A stretch of DNA of 64,000 nt from Laccaria trichodermophora (Eukaryota > Basidiomycota > Agaricomycetes > Agaricales > Hydnangiaceae). Where the stretch lies: assembly GCA_018417955.1 (NCBI GenBank), contig JACTVC010000013.1, positions 890,633 through 954,632 of the forward strand, written 5' to 3'. Both the position numbers and the translations under genes were made by a program. Position 1 is the stretch's first letter, and each line of letters opens with the position of its first letter. Positions 11,857 through 23,079 of the stretch are shown piece after piece. The notes under the pieces were generated by a model that saw nothing but the letters and a program-made list of their open reading frames with translations, did not search any database and was not told the DNA's origin.

Positions 11857-12899
11857 CTATAACTCCTTACAATCATATGTCGAGGTTATTCATCTTTTCG
11901 TTAGGTATCACCGACAATTCCGACCTAGTGCCTGGCCACTCAAGAAAATCACGAAGTCTAATCCACCAAAGTTCATTCTTTTTTCACGCGCGTTACTTCG
12001 GCATGCTTCGTTTGCCTTTCTGGATGTGCTTCGCTCCCTCCTTAGGTTTCCGCTACCCTAGAACCTCTTCCCACCTTCTCACTCCTGTGCTGACTATCCC
12101 GCTTTCATCAAATTAGTTGGTATGTCATTTCTACTGCTCACGCTATTACTTGTCCGTTGCTAACTATGTTTTTACAGTCCTTGTTACATCGTGGAAGCTG
12201 CTTTCAAAAGTAAGTCATCTCTATTTTTCCCTAAGCGTCCATTCTGACTGGAAAATGCCTAGTGATTTCGCAACACTCAATTTGGCTCGATCAGCTTCAA
12301 CACGCACACTGGTGAGAGGCCGATCCTTGTTTGTTTTTCAGCCTTTTTGACTTAATGGTGAAGACTTGACGTGGATTTTTTTAGCTCGATTTCGGCGTTT
12401 CGCTCGATAGGCACGGATGCTGGGTTTAGGTCTGGATCGATGTGGTTCGGTCATGCTGTTCGCCCGCAATTTGCTCTCGTTAGGTAGGATTAGGTTATTA
12501 GACAGATTTGGTTAGATGGCTATAGATATGGCTGGGTTGAAAATCCAGCCAAACTTGTAAAAGTCTCTATTGTCGAGCCAAATCTAAAAAATTAGTTTTG
12601 GCTCGACCTGGTTCGACCTGCTTAACCCTTATTTTCACTGGGGGTTAGGTAGTGTCAGGGAAAAGGGCCCGAAGACGTGCAAGAGGTTCATCTCTAACGG
12701 TGATGTAAGCCTGGATGTTGGGGAAGAGGAAAGGACATACAAATATGTTCATGGCTGGCATAACCATGGTCAAGAGTAGTGATGTGAAGATTCCCTTTTT
12801 TATATGCCATAGCTTAGGCAAAGTCCCAATTCATCACACAGTGGCAGATATCTCAACGGGCTCAAATTCAGGTTACTCCAGGTAACGTACATTGTTCAT

Positions 12900-14211
12900 T
12901 CGCAGATCCATTAAAGAACTCACTCGACTACCAATACAGCTCAGTACGCTCGCTCATCAATACGCTATTCTTATCGCGATCACTCACCTACCCTCACGCT
13001 AGTGGATCTCATGGTTCCTCTCATCAAAGGGCAATGAATACTTCTGCGAAGTAGACGAGGACTTTATCCTCAACCGATTCAACTTGACAGGCCTAAACAA
13101 CGAGGTCGCGAATTACTCACAGGCCCTCGATCTTATTACCGATAACCTAGGTAAGTCTTCCCCCTCACCCACATCAGTTCAGTCTATTGACGGATCCTGC
13201 CAGACAACGACATCCAAGACGAACTCCGGAGCTCACTTGACGTCCAAGCACGCCTCTTATACGGGCTCATACACGCCCGATGGATAGTCACAGCCCGCGG
13301 CCTCTCTAAAATGGTTCGTCCCCCTTCCTCATCCCATCCCCGCACCATCCAACTTCCAACCCAGCTCGAAAAATACAAACGAGCCGACTTCGGTCGCTGC
13401 CCACGCGTCCTCTGCCTCCAACAACCCCTCCTCCCTGTAGGCCTAACCGACATCCCCTACAAAAAATCCGTAAAACTCTACTGTGGCCGCTGCGAAGACC
13501 TCTACTCACCCAAATCATCCCGACACGGCTCCATCGACGGCGCGTACTTTGGAACCACATTCCCCCATCTACTCTTCCTTGTCTATCCAACCTTGATCCC
13601 CCCAAAAAGTGGTCTGGTGGAGTTGGGGAGGGATGCAGCGGGTGTGGGAGGGGCAGGCACGGCGGATGGGGGGAGGACGAGGAGGAGGGTGAGGGAGGAA
13701 CAGGTGGAGGTTAGTGCAGCTGAGGGGGGAGGCGAAGGGATCAACACGGCGAGTGCTGCGCTCAAGGCGGATCGGTATACTGTGCCATTTCGATCAATTC
13801 GGCAGGCCCTGTTACACGTTACACACCTGCCGAAAATTTGGTTTAGGCACTCTGGCCAAGTCACCGTTACATTGCACAAAAAATTCGGCAGGTAACCGCC
13901 GGAGGCCCGAGATTTTGGGGTATACGGCGTGGGACCCACCAAAGTATTCGGTGCCTGCCCAAAGCGACCATTACCTCCATTACATTTCGGCGATTTGAGA
14001 GGCCCCGTTACGCGTTACTGCCGAATTGATCGAAATGGCACAGTAAACCGAGGATATATGGATTCCAGGTTAATGAGATTGCCAAGTTGCAGAGGTGGCA
14101 GGAGGCTGTGCGGGATCGGTGAGTCGTTTGTTGCGTAGCATAATAGGAATGCTTACCCTTCCCAATAGGCAAGTCGGTCAACTCGAAGCGCTTGAGGAGA
14201 GGACACCATAA
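12900..14211 (+). pseudogene. Casein kinase II regulatory (beta) subunit, D2 copy, split by a MITE
   Basis: Regulatory subunit of the CK2 Ser/Thr kinase tetramer, where it dimerises and docks the catalytic subunits. The reading is [20 protein letters not shown], then [55 protein letters not shown] and [18 protein letters not shown]: all family hallmarks, with the four zinc-binding Cys (CPRVLC, CGRC). Exons: to 12943, 13003-13150, 13204-13313, 13365-14119 and 14169-14211 (stop TAA 14209-14211). All introns are GT-AG and 43-59 nt. The only break that I see is a 264 bp MITE at 13780-14043 in exon 4, after which the frame resumes with KPRIYG-type sequence. The first exon and start are unresolved. 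It carries an unusual Gly/Arg-rich insertion near 13610-13740. Confidence 0.85.
13780..14043. mobile_element. 264 bp MITE with TA target duplication
   Basis: The 26-bp terminal inverted repeats 13780-13805 and 14018-14043 both read CTGTGCCATTTCGATCAATT then CGGCAG from their own ends. The TA dinucleotides at 13778-13779 and 14044-14045 are the target duplication. The D3 paralogue at about 50436 has the empty site CAGTATAAACCG. TA target and size fit a non-autonomous Tc1/mariner-type element. There is no coding capacity. Confidence 0.93.
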
Positions 14212-15286
14212 TATGACAATGATTTGTCTCTTTCCTCTTTTTTTCCTTTATCCCTCTTTCTTGATTGTGCAGTCCCCCAGACTCCCATTTCAAACTGCTG
14301 CGTTAATGATTAATGGGGGCATGTACTCGAGCACCTCTTGCTTAATTGACCTGAATATCTTCAGCACTTGCTGGCTATTGGAAAGCTCAGTGCTGGATTT
14401 TGTTATACATTGCATCTGGGAGATCTTTCTGCCTGTTGACACCGAAACCCCTCTACATTCATACAGATGTTTCTGCTAATGGTAAACTAGCCTGAAGTCC
14501 CATCCTTACCCCTTATTCTTCCAAGGGATATCAAACAGATACTAACAGCTGCTGAAGAAGTTTTTAGGCAGTGAAGTTGCAAGTGTTGTAAACTGTCTTC
14601 AGGGGATAGCTTAAGGTGATGCCAGTGCAATAGATAGGAACTGTTGAGGTTGGCAAATATATAAGCCAACACAGACCAGAATATCAAGTTGCTGAACACA
14701 AGCTAAAAAACCTCCAGCTCTGTTCTGATGACCAAGGCTTATGGATGGAGAGGCTGCAAAATCAGTCTTTACAGAACTTTGAGCAGAAGGTGACAATTGG
14801 ACCAGGAGGGCTAGGCATAGAATGGATGACACCAACATCGTACTTACAACTAAAATCAGGTCATTCTTCCTATTCAACGTGTAATTTCTTTTCTGATAGT
14901 GTCAGCTGCCTTAAACTTGTTGCACTAAGTACTACATTTAAGAGATGAGTATTGCACAGCTGAATGAGTCAAAGTAAAACAAAATTGAGTAAAGTACATT
15001 GAAACATTTCCAACATTCATCATCAATATCATGAAATTTGTTCAGTTATGAAGTTACATCTCTGTATACTGTATTTTAGTTATGCATCAGAGTAGAGAGA
15101 TGTGGAAAAATACCATAGGTTTGAAAAGACATGAGGAATCATCAGGACTGAGCTGTGTTACCTCTCTTCTTATGAATTCCAAGTGACAGCTTGGGTTTAA
15201 AATTTGAGATCCTCTTGGCAATGTTGGAAAAGAGGTGACCTGGGAATATGAGTATCAAAAATATGGAAAAGCAAGTAGCAGCTCAA
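14212..15286. other. Intergenic region between CK2-beta and receptor B
   Basis: Non-coding by inspection, and homologous to 50610-51693 in D3. The two flanking genes converge, so it contains both 3' ends. Only short frames are seen. It is A/T richer than the module X regions. I could not place polyadenylation signals. Confidence 0.5.
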
Positions 15287-18096
15287 CTAAATACCTTTCT
15301 TTTCAGAATGAATGATTGCATCATCCAGATAGGTGGGAGGTGGAAGAGTAGTTGGAGGCCCTACCAGAACTCTGTTGCTGGCATGTGGAAATTCTTTGTC
15401 CACATTTCCCTCTTCCATATCTTGGGTCACAGAAACTCCATGGCCTGTATTGTGAACTTGGTTTTCTGCACCATGCATCTTTGCGGACTGACTCATGGTT
15501 TTCTGTGTTGCTGTTAAATTCTGCATGGCTATGATTGTGTGTGGGTGGTCTTCTCCATAAATCTTTCTCCTAGCATCCAGAACTTGGATCTCCATCTTCT
15601 CTGCTTCTGTATATTTTGCCAGGTCTCTGTATGTTGATGCAAGATTTCCCATGGCTACGATTGTGCCTGGGTGTTCTTCCCCAAGAACTTTCTTCTTGGC
15701 ATCCAGAACTTGGATCTCCAGCTTCTCTGCTTCTGTATATTTTCCCAGGTCTTTGTATATTAATGCAAGATTTCCCATAGCTAAGATTGTGTCTGGGTGT
15801 TCTTCTCCAAGAATTTTCTTCCTGGCATCCAGAACTTGAATCTCCAGCTTCTCTGCTTCTGTATGTTTTCCCAGGTCTCTGTATGTTGATGCAAGATTTC
15901 CCAAGGCTAATATTGTGTCTGGGTGTTCTTCTCCAAGAATTTTCTTTCTGGCATCCAGAACTTGGATCTTTAGCTCCTCTGCTTCTGTATGTTTCTCCAG
16001 GTCTCTGTATGTTGATGCAAGATTTCCCATGGCTAAGATTGTGGCTGGGTGTTCTTCTCTAAGAACTTTTATACTGGCATACAGAACTTGGATCTGCAGC
16101 TTCTCTGCTTCTGTATGTTTTCCCAGGTCTCTGTATGTTAGTGCAAGATTTCCCATGGCAGAGATTGTGTCTGGGTGTTCTTTTCCAAGAATTTTGTGTC
16201 TTGCATGCAGAACTTGGATCTCCAGCTTCTCTGCTTCTGTATGTTTTCCCAGGTCTCTGTATGTTAATGCAAGATTTCCCATGGCAGAGATTGTGTCTGA
16301 TGTTCTTCTCCAAGAGTTTTCTTCCTGGCATCCAGAACTTGGATCTGCAGCTTCTCTGCTTCTGTATATTTTCCCAGGTCTCTGTATATTAATGCAAGAT
16401 TTCCCATGGCTGAGATTGTGCGTGGGTGTTGTTCTCCAAGAATTTTCTTCCTGGCATCCAGAACTTGGATATTCAGCTTCTCTGCTTCTGTATGTTTTCC
16501 CAGGTCTCTGTATGTTGATGCAAGATTTCCCATGGTATTGATTGTGGCTGGGTGTTCTTCTCCAAGAATTTTCTTCCTGGCATCCAGAACTTGGATCTCC
16601 AGCTTCTCTGCTTCTGTATATTTTCCCAGATCACTGTATGTTGATGCAAGATTTCCCCTGGCTAAGATTGTGCCTGGGTGTTCTACTCCAAGAACTTTTA
16701 TACTGGCATCCAGAACTTGGGTCTGCAGCTTCTCTGCTTCTGTATATTTTCCCAGATCTAAATATGTCAATGCAAGATTTCCCATGGTTAAGATTGTGCC
16801 TGGGTGTTCTTCTCCAAGAATTTTCTTCCTGGCATCCAGAACTTGGATCTGCAGCTTCTCTGCTTCTGTATATTTGCCCAGGTCTCTGTATGTCAATGCA
16901 AGATTTCCCATGGCAGAGATTGTGGCTGGGTGTTCTTCCCCAAGAATTTTCTTTCTGGCATCCAGAACTTGGATCTCCAGCTTCTCTGCTTCTATATATT
17001 TTCCCAGATCACTGCATGTTGATGCAAGATTTCCCATGGCTAAGATTGTGTTTGGGTGTTCTTCTCCAAGAATTTTCTTTCTGGCATCCAGAACTTGGAT
17101 CTGCAGCTTCTCTGCTTCACTTGAATATCCTTGTTCATGGAGTAACCAGCCAAACTTTTTATAAGCATCATCAAAGTAATTGTTGTTATACTGCATATTC
17201 TTTCTGACATGTGTCACCAAAGTTCTCCTAAAGCCATATGACTGACTTTCATCATTTTTTAGAGAAGCAGATAATATAGCAAATGCCAACAAAGAGGATT
17301 TTTGCTTTTCAGTGACACTCATCCTATCCCCACCCCATGTATTTACCAGTGGATGCATACTATGCATAATACCAGATGCATCTTTCTTGATTAAACAGAA
17401 AGACAGTAAGACTTGAACCCCCTCTTTAAAGTGTAGATTATCCCAAGTACCATCCTTATTGAGTGGTAACAGTTTGCAATCTAGAACAGAATGTGCCAGT
17501 GGTAAGTCAGGGTGAGACATTGTTTCATTTTCTTGAGTAGCAGCATAGGAAAAAATTTCTTCACTGATACTCTCATGATGAAAAAATGGAAACAATTTCA
17601 GTAGAAATAATGCACTGTCAGCTGCTCTAGCCTTGTGAAAATCATGAGATCTAGCCCTCTTTTGGATTTCCTCATATGACAACTCCCAAGTTCCATAGAC
17701 ACTTTTGTTATAATTAGATGCACCAGTGAATTCAGAATGTGATAACAATGTTTTTCTATGATGGAGATATTTATCAAGGTAGTCTCCAATGTTGGAAGCT
17801 CCAGAGGCAATGAATGCACCAGCCTGATCAACAGCAAGAGGTAAACAACATAGCTCTGTCACAATCTTAGAAGCTTCTGCTTTAAAATCCATACTCAAAC
17901 AGCTAGCTTTCAGAAGTAGTACAATAGCATCCCTTTCTTCCAACTGTGTCACCTCAAGAGAATTCTCTTGCAAAGTCAAGCATTGCATACTAGCATTACG
18001 ACTAGTAATCAGCATGTTTCCCCTTCTACCAGGTGGAAAATATCCCCCTAGCTCAGCAGGAGATAGACCATCAGCATTATCAAAGACCATGAGATA

Positions 18097-19702
18097 CAGT
18101 GACTCGGCAAAAGTGTTGCATCACGTGAAGCCAAGTCATAAATGCATCTGCTATACACGCTAGAGCGACATTGGGAGGTTCTTACTTTACAGGTAGTATC
18201 TATGGTGTGTAGCAAATATGCAGGTAAAATGACTTGCATTGGAGACAAGAAATAGAGGAGAACGACGCGCAACATCGTGAATTGCTGGTGCAGGACTTTT
18301 ACGGCTATTTCCGAAAACATCAACCACCACCCATCCCTCGTCTTTCGAGGACACTACAATGAATCTTTGCACACTTTTTTGACACAGTCACCCTCCTGAC
18401 TCATGACCGAGACTACACCTACAAAGAAATCACGCATTGTTCAACTCAAAGACCTTGGGCACACCAATCGTGATGTGGCAGAGAAGGAAAATGTCGACCC
18501 ATCTACAGTCTCTCGCATTTACGGCCGTTATGGCAAAACACAAAAATTTTATGAGAAGAAGCATCGGTCAGGTCGCCCACACAAGTTGAATGACTACGAC
18601 ATGTGTATTGCCCTACGAAAGCTCTCCAGTGGATCAGCACGCAATGCGACGGACCTCCAACAGAAGGAATTTCCGAATGTCAGTGTCGATACACTGCGAC
18701 GGGAGCTCGAAAGACGTGGCTTTAATGCGCGAATATGTCGCAAGAAGCCTCTGCTGACACCAATACACAAGAGGAAGTGAAGGGAGTGGGCATTTGCCCA
18801 TGGATTATGGCAGAAGGACAACTGGCAGGCTGTTTGGTATTCAGATGAGTCCAAGTTCAATCTTTTTGGGTCAGATGGGCGGGAGTGGTGCTGGAGAAGG
18901 CCTGGGGAGGAGTTTAGAGACTGTAACACCCAGAAGACAGTGAAGCACGGTGGAGGGAGTGTGATGGTTTGGGGGTGCATCACACCCTATGGTGTCGGCC
19001 GTCTGCACCGCATCGATGGAATCATGGACGCATCAAAATATGTCACCATTTTGAATGACAACCTCTTGGGTACCCTACGCGACTACAGTGTTAGGCCTCA
19101 GGCCATTTATTTCCAGCAAGATAGTGACCCAAAGCACACGTCGAAGCTTGCAAAAGCTTGGTTCGCCTCTAATCACATCAATGTCCTTGCTTGGCCACCT
19201 AATTCACCCGACATGAACATCATCGAGAATCTCTGGAGTCACCTTGATCGCATGGTGCGTGCGAGGAATCTGCTACCATGCAATCGCGATGAATTATGGG
19301 AGGCATTACAGGAGGAATGGACGAGGATTGACATTGACTATATTACACGTTTGTATGACAGCATTCCGGATCGGGTGGATGCAATTCGAAAGGCAGGTGG
19401 AGGAGAGACTCGCTATTAATTGTATGTCTGTTTACCGTAGCTATTGAATGCTCAACTGGCATTTCCGACCACAAAGGATGCCTTCACATGACACCCAGCA
19501 AAAGTCATGCACCACCTTTTTTCAATGCTACATGGATTGCTCGTTTAATATGGGCTCTGGATACAAATAATTTGACACATATTTAGACTATATCTAAACC
19601 ATTTACCACCCCTAATTTGAAGGTGAAAGGGTGCTCACAACGTGCGTAGTGAACAGGTTGTTCAATTGACTCACGTGATGCAACACTTTTGCCGAGTCAC
19701 TG
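18097..19702 (+). mobile_element. Tc1/mariner element inserted in receptor copy B
   Basis: A 1606 bp element with perfect 32-bp terminal inverted repeats (18097-18128 and 19671-19702) starting CAGTGACTCGGCAAAAGTGT. TA target duplications lie at 18095-18096 and 19703-19704. The uninterrupted target, AGATAGTTCTC, is still present in copies A (about 1345) and C (about 54760). It carries one transposase gene with a single internal stop. Perfect repeats suggest a fairly recent insertion. Confidence 0.97.
18403..19419 (+). pseudogene. Tc1/mariner DD34E transposase with one nonsense codon
   Basis: Cut-and-paste transposase of the IS630/Tc1/mariner superfamily. The N-terminus (18403-18780) has helix-turn-helix DNA-binding sequence (RDVAEKENVDPSTVSRIYGR) and a GRP-type linker (RSGRPHKL). 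The catalytic domain shows the first Asp in WYSDESKFNLFG (about 18840), the second in YFQQDSDPKHTSK (about 19110) and the Glu in SPDMNIIENLW, with 34 residues between the last two (DD34E). An in-frame TGA at 18778-18780 separates the parts; the frame is unchanged on both sides, total 339 codons, which is normal for the family. CGA to TGA (Arg to stop) would explain it. Stop readthrough is possible but not supported. Confidence 0.93.
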
Positions 19703-20669
19703 TAGTTCTCTTTCAAAGAGCCAATCCAGTGCAGAGCAGATTCATGTGACTCATTCAGTACGAAAGCCTTAGCTTCAGGAAGAAGACAAATGCCCTTAAG
19801 CCCCTGTACAATGCTGCCAGCAGAAGATGCATCAATCCAGAAAATAGGAGAAAAACTGATAGGTAGTAAGCTTTCAATAACAAAGGTCAAGCATATGGGT
19901 TGATGTGCTCACTGATCAGACATTTCCTCAATGAACTTCAAGCAAATTTGAGTCTTTCCAATACCTCCCATTCCATGCAGTAAAAAGTACTTTCTTCGCT
20001 GAACCCCATCAGTGAAATTAGCAAAAAAATGTTCCTTGAGTTTTTCAATAATTTCCATTCGACCTGTGAACCGAGTGCTTGGGTTTGGCACAAGAGGAAT
20101 TGCTGCATCGGATATCGCATTGTCGTTGGAAATGTTATTATTGATGGTAATCTGCAAGAAATCCAAGCCATCAGCTTGTCTACACACGAGAACCCGACAG
20201 TTTTACGCACGGTGCTGGCTGCGTAGATTGTGCCGCTCACGACAACGTCACGAGCACCCGGAAATATATTCGTTTCGCTCATACTGAGGGAAGACACTGC
20301 TGGATGGAAGGAATCTGAGGTGGGCGAAGGAAAGAAACGAGTGCCTGACGCCCAGAGACCCCCAATCCTTTCACGTGTTGAGCAAAGCGCTTGGCAAACA
20401 CCTTGCAATTTCTGACATCATATGTGTTTGTTGCTGGCGGGAGTTGCTGCACCATCAAATGGCAACCTCACGGGTGACGGACATTCCTGACAAGAAACAG
20501 GCAGGAGGGTGATTTGGTCTACGGTTCAAGAGAAAAAACATCTCACATGACTTCCCCTTTGAAGAAACACAAGAACCCTTCGTTCTCCGAACGTACCTTC
20601 AATTCCTGTGGCTCCCTGAGGTTCTATCGACTTTATTTCCCCTGTGCTGCGGTGCTGACACGCTTTCGA

Positions 20670-21715
20670 GTCAATAATGCCTCTACACCTCCTCGGTTCA
20701 TCTCCGCGATGTGCCCATGCACCCTCTATGTCGACCATCAATGCGGTCCTTGACCCACTTCTGCTCATGACGGGATCTACCCACGAAAAAATACCGCGAG
20801 GAGCTGCCCAAGATATTGATGAACGGTGGTGGCGTGGGGCAAATGGAAGAGACGATGATGTGGTATGCGGCCTCATGAAACGGCCTAGGAGGAGGGTCGA
20901 AAGTGGACCCGCTCCACCAAATAAACGCAAGTGATCTGTTCGTACGCAGACAGCTGTCCCTGTTCCCACCTTAGAAGTCCATGTGGAAATCTTCATGGAC
21001 ACCGTCGATCGGCAGTGAGTTGGCTTGTCAAGCAAGTTGCGCGATACAACGGACGAACGCGACTGAATGCAAATGTTCTGCAAAGACATTATCGAGCCTC
21101 CGTACGTTCTGTGTCCTCTCGAAAATCATACCAAACTGATTCTTGGCCTCAAAACAGGTGCAAGGCGGTCCTACCAGACCAACGTGCCATCTCCCCAGCC
21201 CCAGCCACCGAACGATCCGTCTACCCTGAAACCGCTGACCATCCTGCGTCCTATCTAGCATCCCCGTCACTTTCCACGGCCTCAGGCCACAGTAACGCAA
21301 CGAAGCCACACGCGGCTACACTTTCTCGCCGTCGTTGCTCGAACAAGAACGAAGAGAGAAGGAATGCGCGGGGAGTGTGGGAGTTAGAAACGCGTATTGA
21401 AACGCGAGGTTAGCACTTCACGGGTGTTCAAGCCCAAACCGAAAATGCAGCGTACAGAGAGCATGGAGTTGGCGGTTGGGCAAGGGAAGGAGAAGGCGGG
21501 TAGGAAGACCAGCTCGATGGGTGTGACTTTGGTGGAGGAACCGTCGGTTAAACCGCGGGCGAAGTTTTCTTCGCAGTCTCAAGTGCAATCCCAGCTGAAA
21601 TCACAATCGGCAGTTGGCAACGACAAGCGACCGGACGGTCTACTTCGTCGTCATTCAGGGCTGGGGGCTTGTTTTCTCATCTCGAGGCTAGAGACTACAG
21701 TCCTCTCCTAAGATG
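20670..21715 (+). pseudogene. Unidentified module X, forward copy in D2
   Basis: Paralogue of 2220-3270. Recognisable pieces are PRGAAQDIDERWWRG (about 20797), KRNNG-like basic sequence, YVLCPLENHTKLILGLKTG (about 21105-21160) and a longer open 3' part from 21397 reading TSRVFKPKPKMQR, GRKTSSMGVTLVEEPSVKPR and SQSQVQSQLKSQSAVG. That basic, Ser/Gln-rich stretch of 104 codons is the best preserved C-terminal part in the window. In-frame stops interrupt the upstream half. No family is recognised. The segment 20283-20669 upstream is receptor 5' flank. Confidence 0.4.
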
Positions 21716-23079
21716 GACTGCAGTTACAAAAAACATGCTGTTTCATAACACCCCGTCGAACACCAACAAAAGCAGCCAAAACCTCTCGGTTCGCTCCCTC
21801 TTGACGTCTTAACGCATTTCCCGTTGCTTCCACACCTACCGATGGACACGTTCACAACATACAGCGCTTATTCTGCGGATGCTGAGGACAACACCATCTT
21901 TACGATACACGTTGACGAAGAGTCAGGCTGAAGAGGGGATCATGCGTACTGCATAGTTTCATGAGCTTTGGCGTACCCAACTGCACCTAGTCCAGTTAAT
22001 CGACAAGTTTGGCTTTCAGTCCTTACAGTAACTTAGGCATTTTATTTTTCCGTTTCGGCGTCGTCTTCCGATTTTTCTAGGATTCTTCTTGTGTCATCAT
22101 CAGCTTCTTTTTGGACAATCGTCTTTTTTTTTCCCGAGTCACTGGTGGCGTGTTCAATACTTACCATTTTGTTCTGTCACTCGCTTTTGATAGAGGTTTC
22201 CTTCTGCATACTTACCCCCTTTTTTTGCTTATAATGCAAGTCTCTGACCCGTCTATCTATCACAAGGAAATATGGAAAAATACATTCTCATTTCGAGGCT
22301 AGAGACTACTACCTCGTGTATTCGCGGCCACCGCACCCCTAAGCGTCTTCCTGTACCACGTCTGAGCAGGCCGCAAAGGGAAAGAAGATAAAAAGACAGT
22401 GGCCTCAGATAAAGGAGCTCTATTTCGACCGCCAGATGATCAATGAAATGTCGAGAAACCGAGTAAAAGACAACATACTATCGCTTGTTGACAATAAGCC
22501 CCTATGGCCAGCCGAAGTTCCATAGCTTTGTGGGCATCATATCGGCGCTTGACCCACCTGTACCCGATAGGAAAAACAAATTCAATCAGCATGAGCACCC
22601 GAATATAAGGAAAAAAAGACACCATACATGCCGTGTTCCGAAAGTCCGATAATCCAACGAGTGCAGAACGTACTTGGCACTCAACGAAGGGCCCACTCGC
22701 CAATAGGACCAGCACAGTTTCTAATTCGGCTTTCAAGGCTCTGAAGATTGCCTTGCTACGCCCGCTGACTGCCTTTGGCGCGGTGGCGCGAACTACGAGA
22801 ATCTTCTCTCGTGCTGGAGGGAAGAGTATCTTCATAATTTTGGTGATTGGCGAGTCTTGCGCAACGTGCGAGTGATTTCTATATCAAACAATCAAAGAGC
22901 CCAAAAAGCGATGTGATTGGCTCGTTTTGGCACAATTCACAGCAGAACAACGGCACCGGGTGAGTCCAAAATATCGAGTTAACCGACAACGACGAAGTAG
23001 GCAAAAGCTATTGTTTTTGGAGAGAATCAGCCGAGTCTTCCAAGGTTTCCTCGTTGCGCATCTTGGGCCTCCCAGACCC
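21716..23079. other. Spacer between inverted X copies in D2
   Basis: Homologous to 3271-4789 and to the D3 spacer. It contains the conserved ATG at 21842 (MDTFTTYSAYSADAED, stop after 29 codons) and the open stretch near 22380-22560. It lacks a block of roughly 170 bases present in D1 at about 3300-3500. No identifiable gene. Confidence 0.3.

Larger units (their letters stand above)
8311..12642. mobile_element. 4.3 kb inserted element with short inverted ends
   Basis: Comparison with the D2/D3 junction shows that this block is absent from the paralogous site. It is bounded by CCCAGTGAAAAT (8319-8330) and its reverse complement ATTTTCACTGGG (12631-12642), and flanked by GGTTAGGC (8303-8310) and GGTTAGGT (12643-12650), an imperfect 8-bp target duplication. 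Eight extra bases (CTAGGCCT) precede the left repeat, perhaps a local TAGGCC duplication. An 8-bp duplication suggests a hAT-like element; subterminal GGTTCG/GCTCGA-type motifs near 12290-12620 agree weakly. I see no transposase, so it is probably non-autonomous or an old composite. Confidence 0.6.
15287..20282 (-). pseudogene. NB-ARC/TPR receptor, copy B, disrupted
   Basis: Paralogue of copies A and C. Start at 20282 (MSETNIFPGARDVVVSG); exons 20211-20282, 19913-20151 and 19855-15287. Exon 2 is 12 nt longer than in A and C. The P-loop GMGGIGKTQ is intact. Exon 3 is split by a Tc1/mariner element at 18097-19702, just before the Walker B region MVFDNAD. A second break is a one-base deletion near 16300 (TCTGATGTTC where sister repeats have TCTGGGTGTTC), shifting the frame inside TPR 7. 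Frames on both sides otherwise stay open. Twelve complete 42-residue TPRs are countable (consensus DLGKYTEAEKLEIQVLDARK), two fewer than copy C. The C-terminal tail ends HSEKKGI, as in copy C. Confidence 0.92.

Noticed and set aside
10080..12350. Short plus-strand frames (60-117 codons) in the 4.3 kb element
   Set aside because: No family motifs, no consistent codon pattern and no conservation elsewhere in the window.
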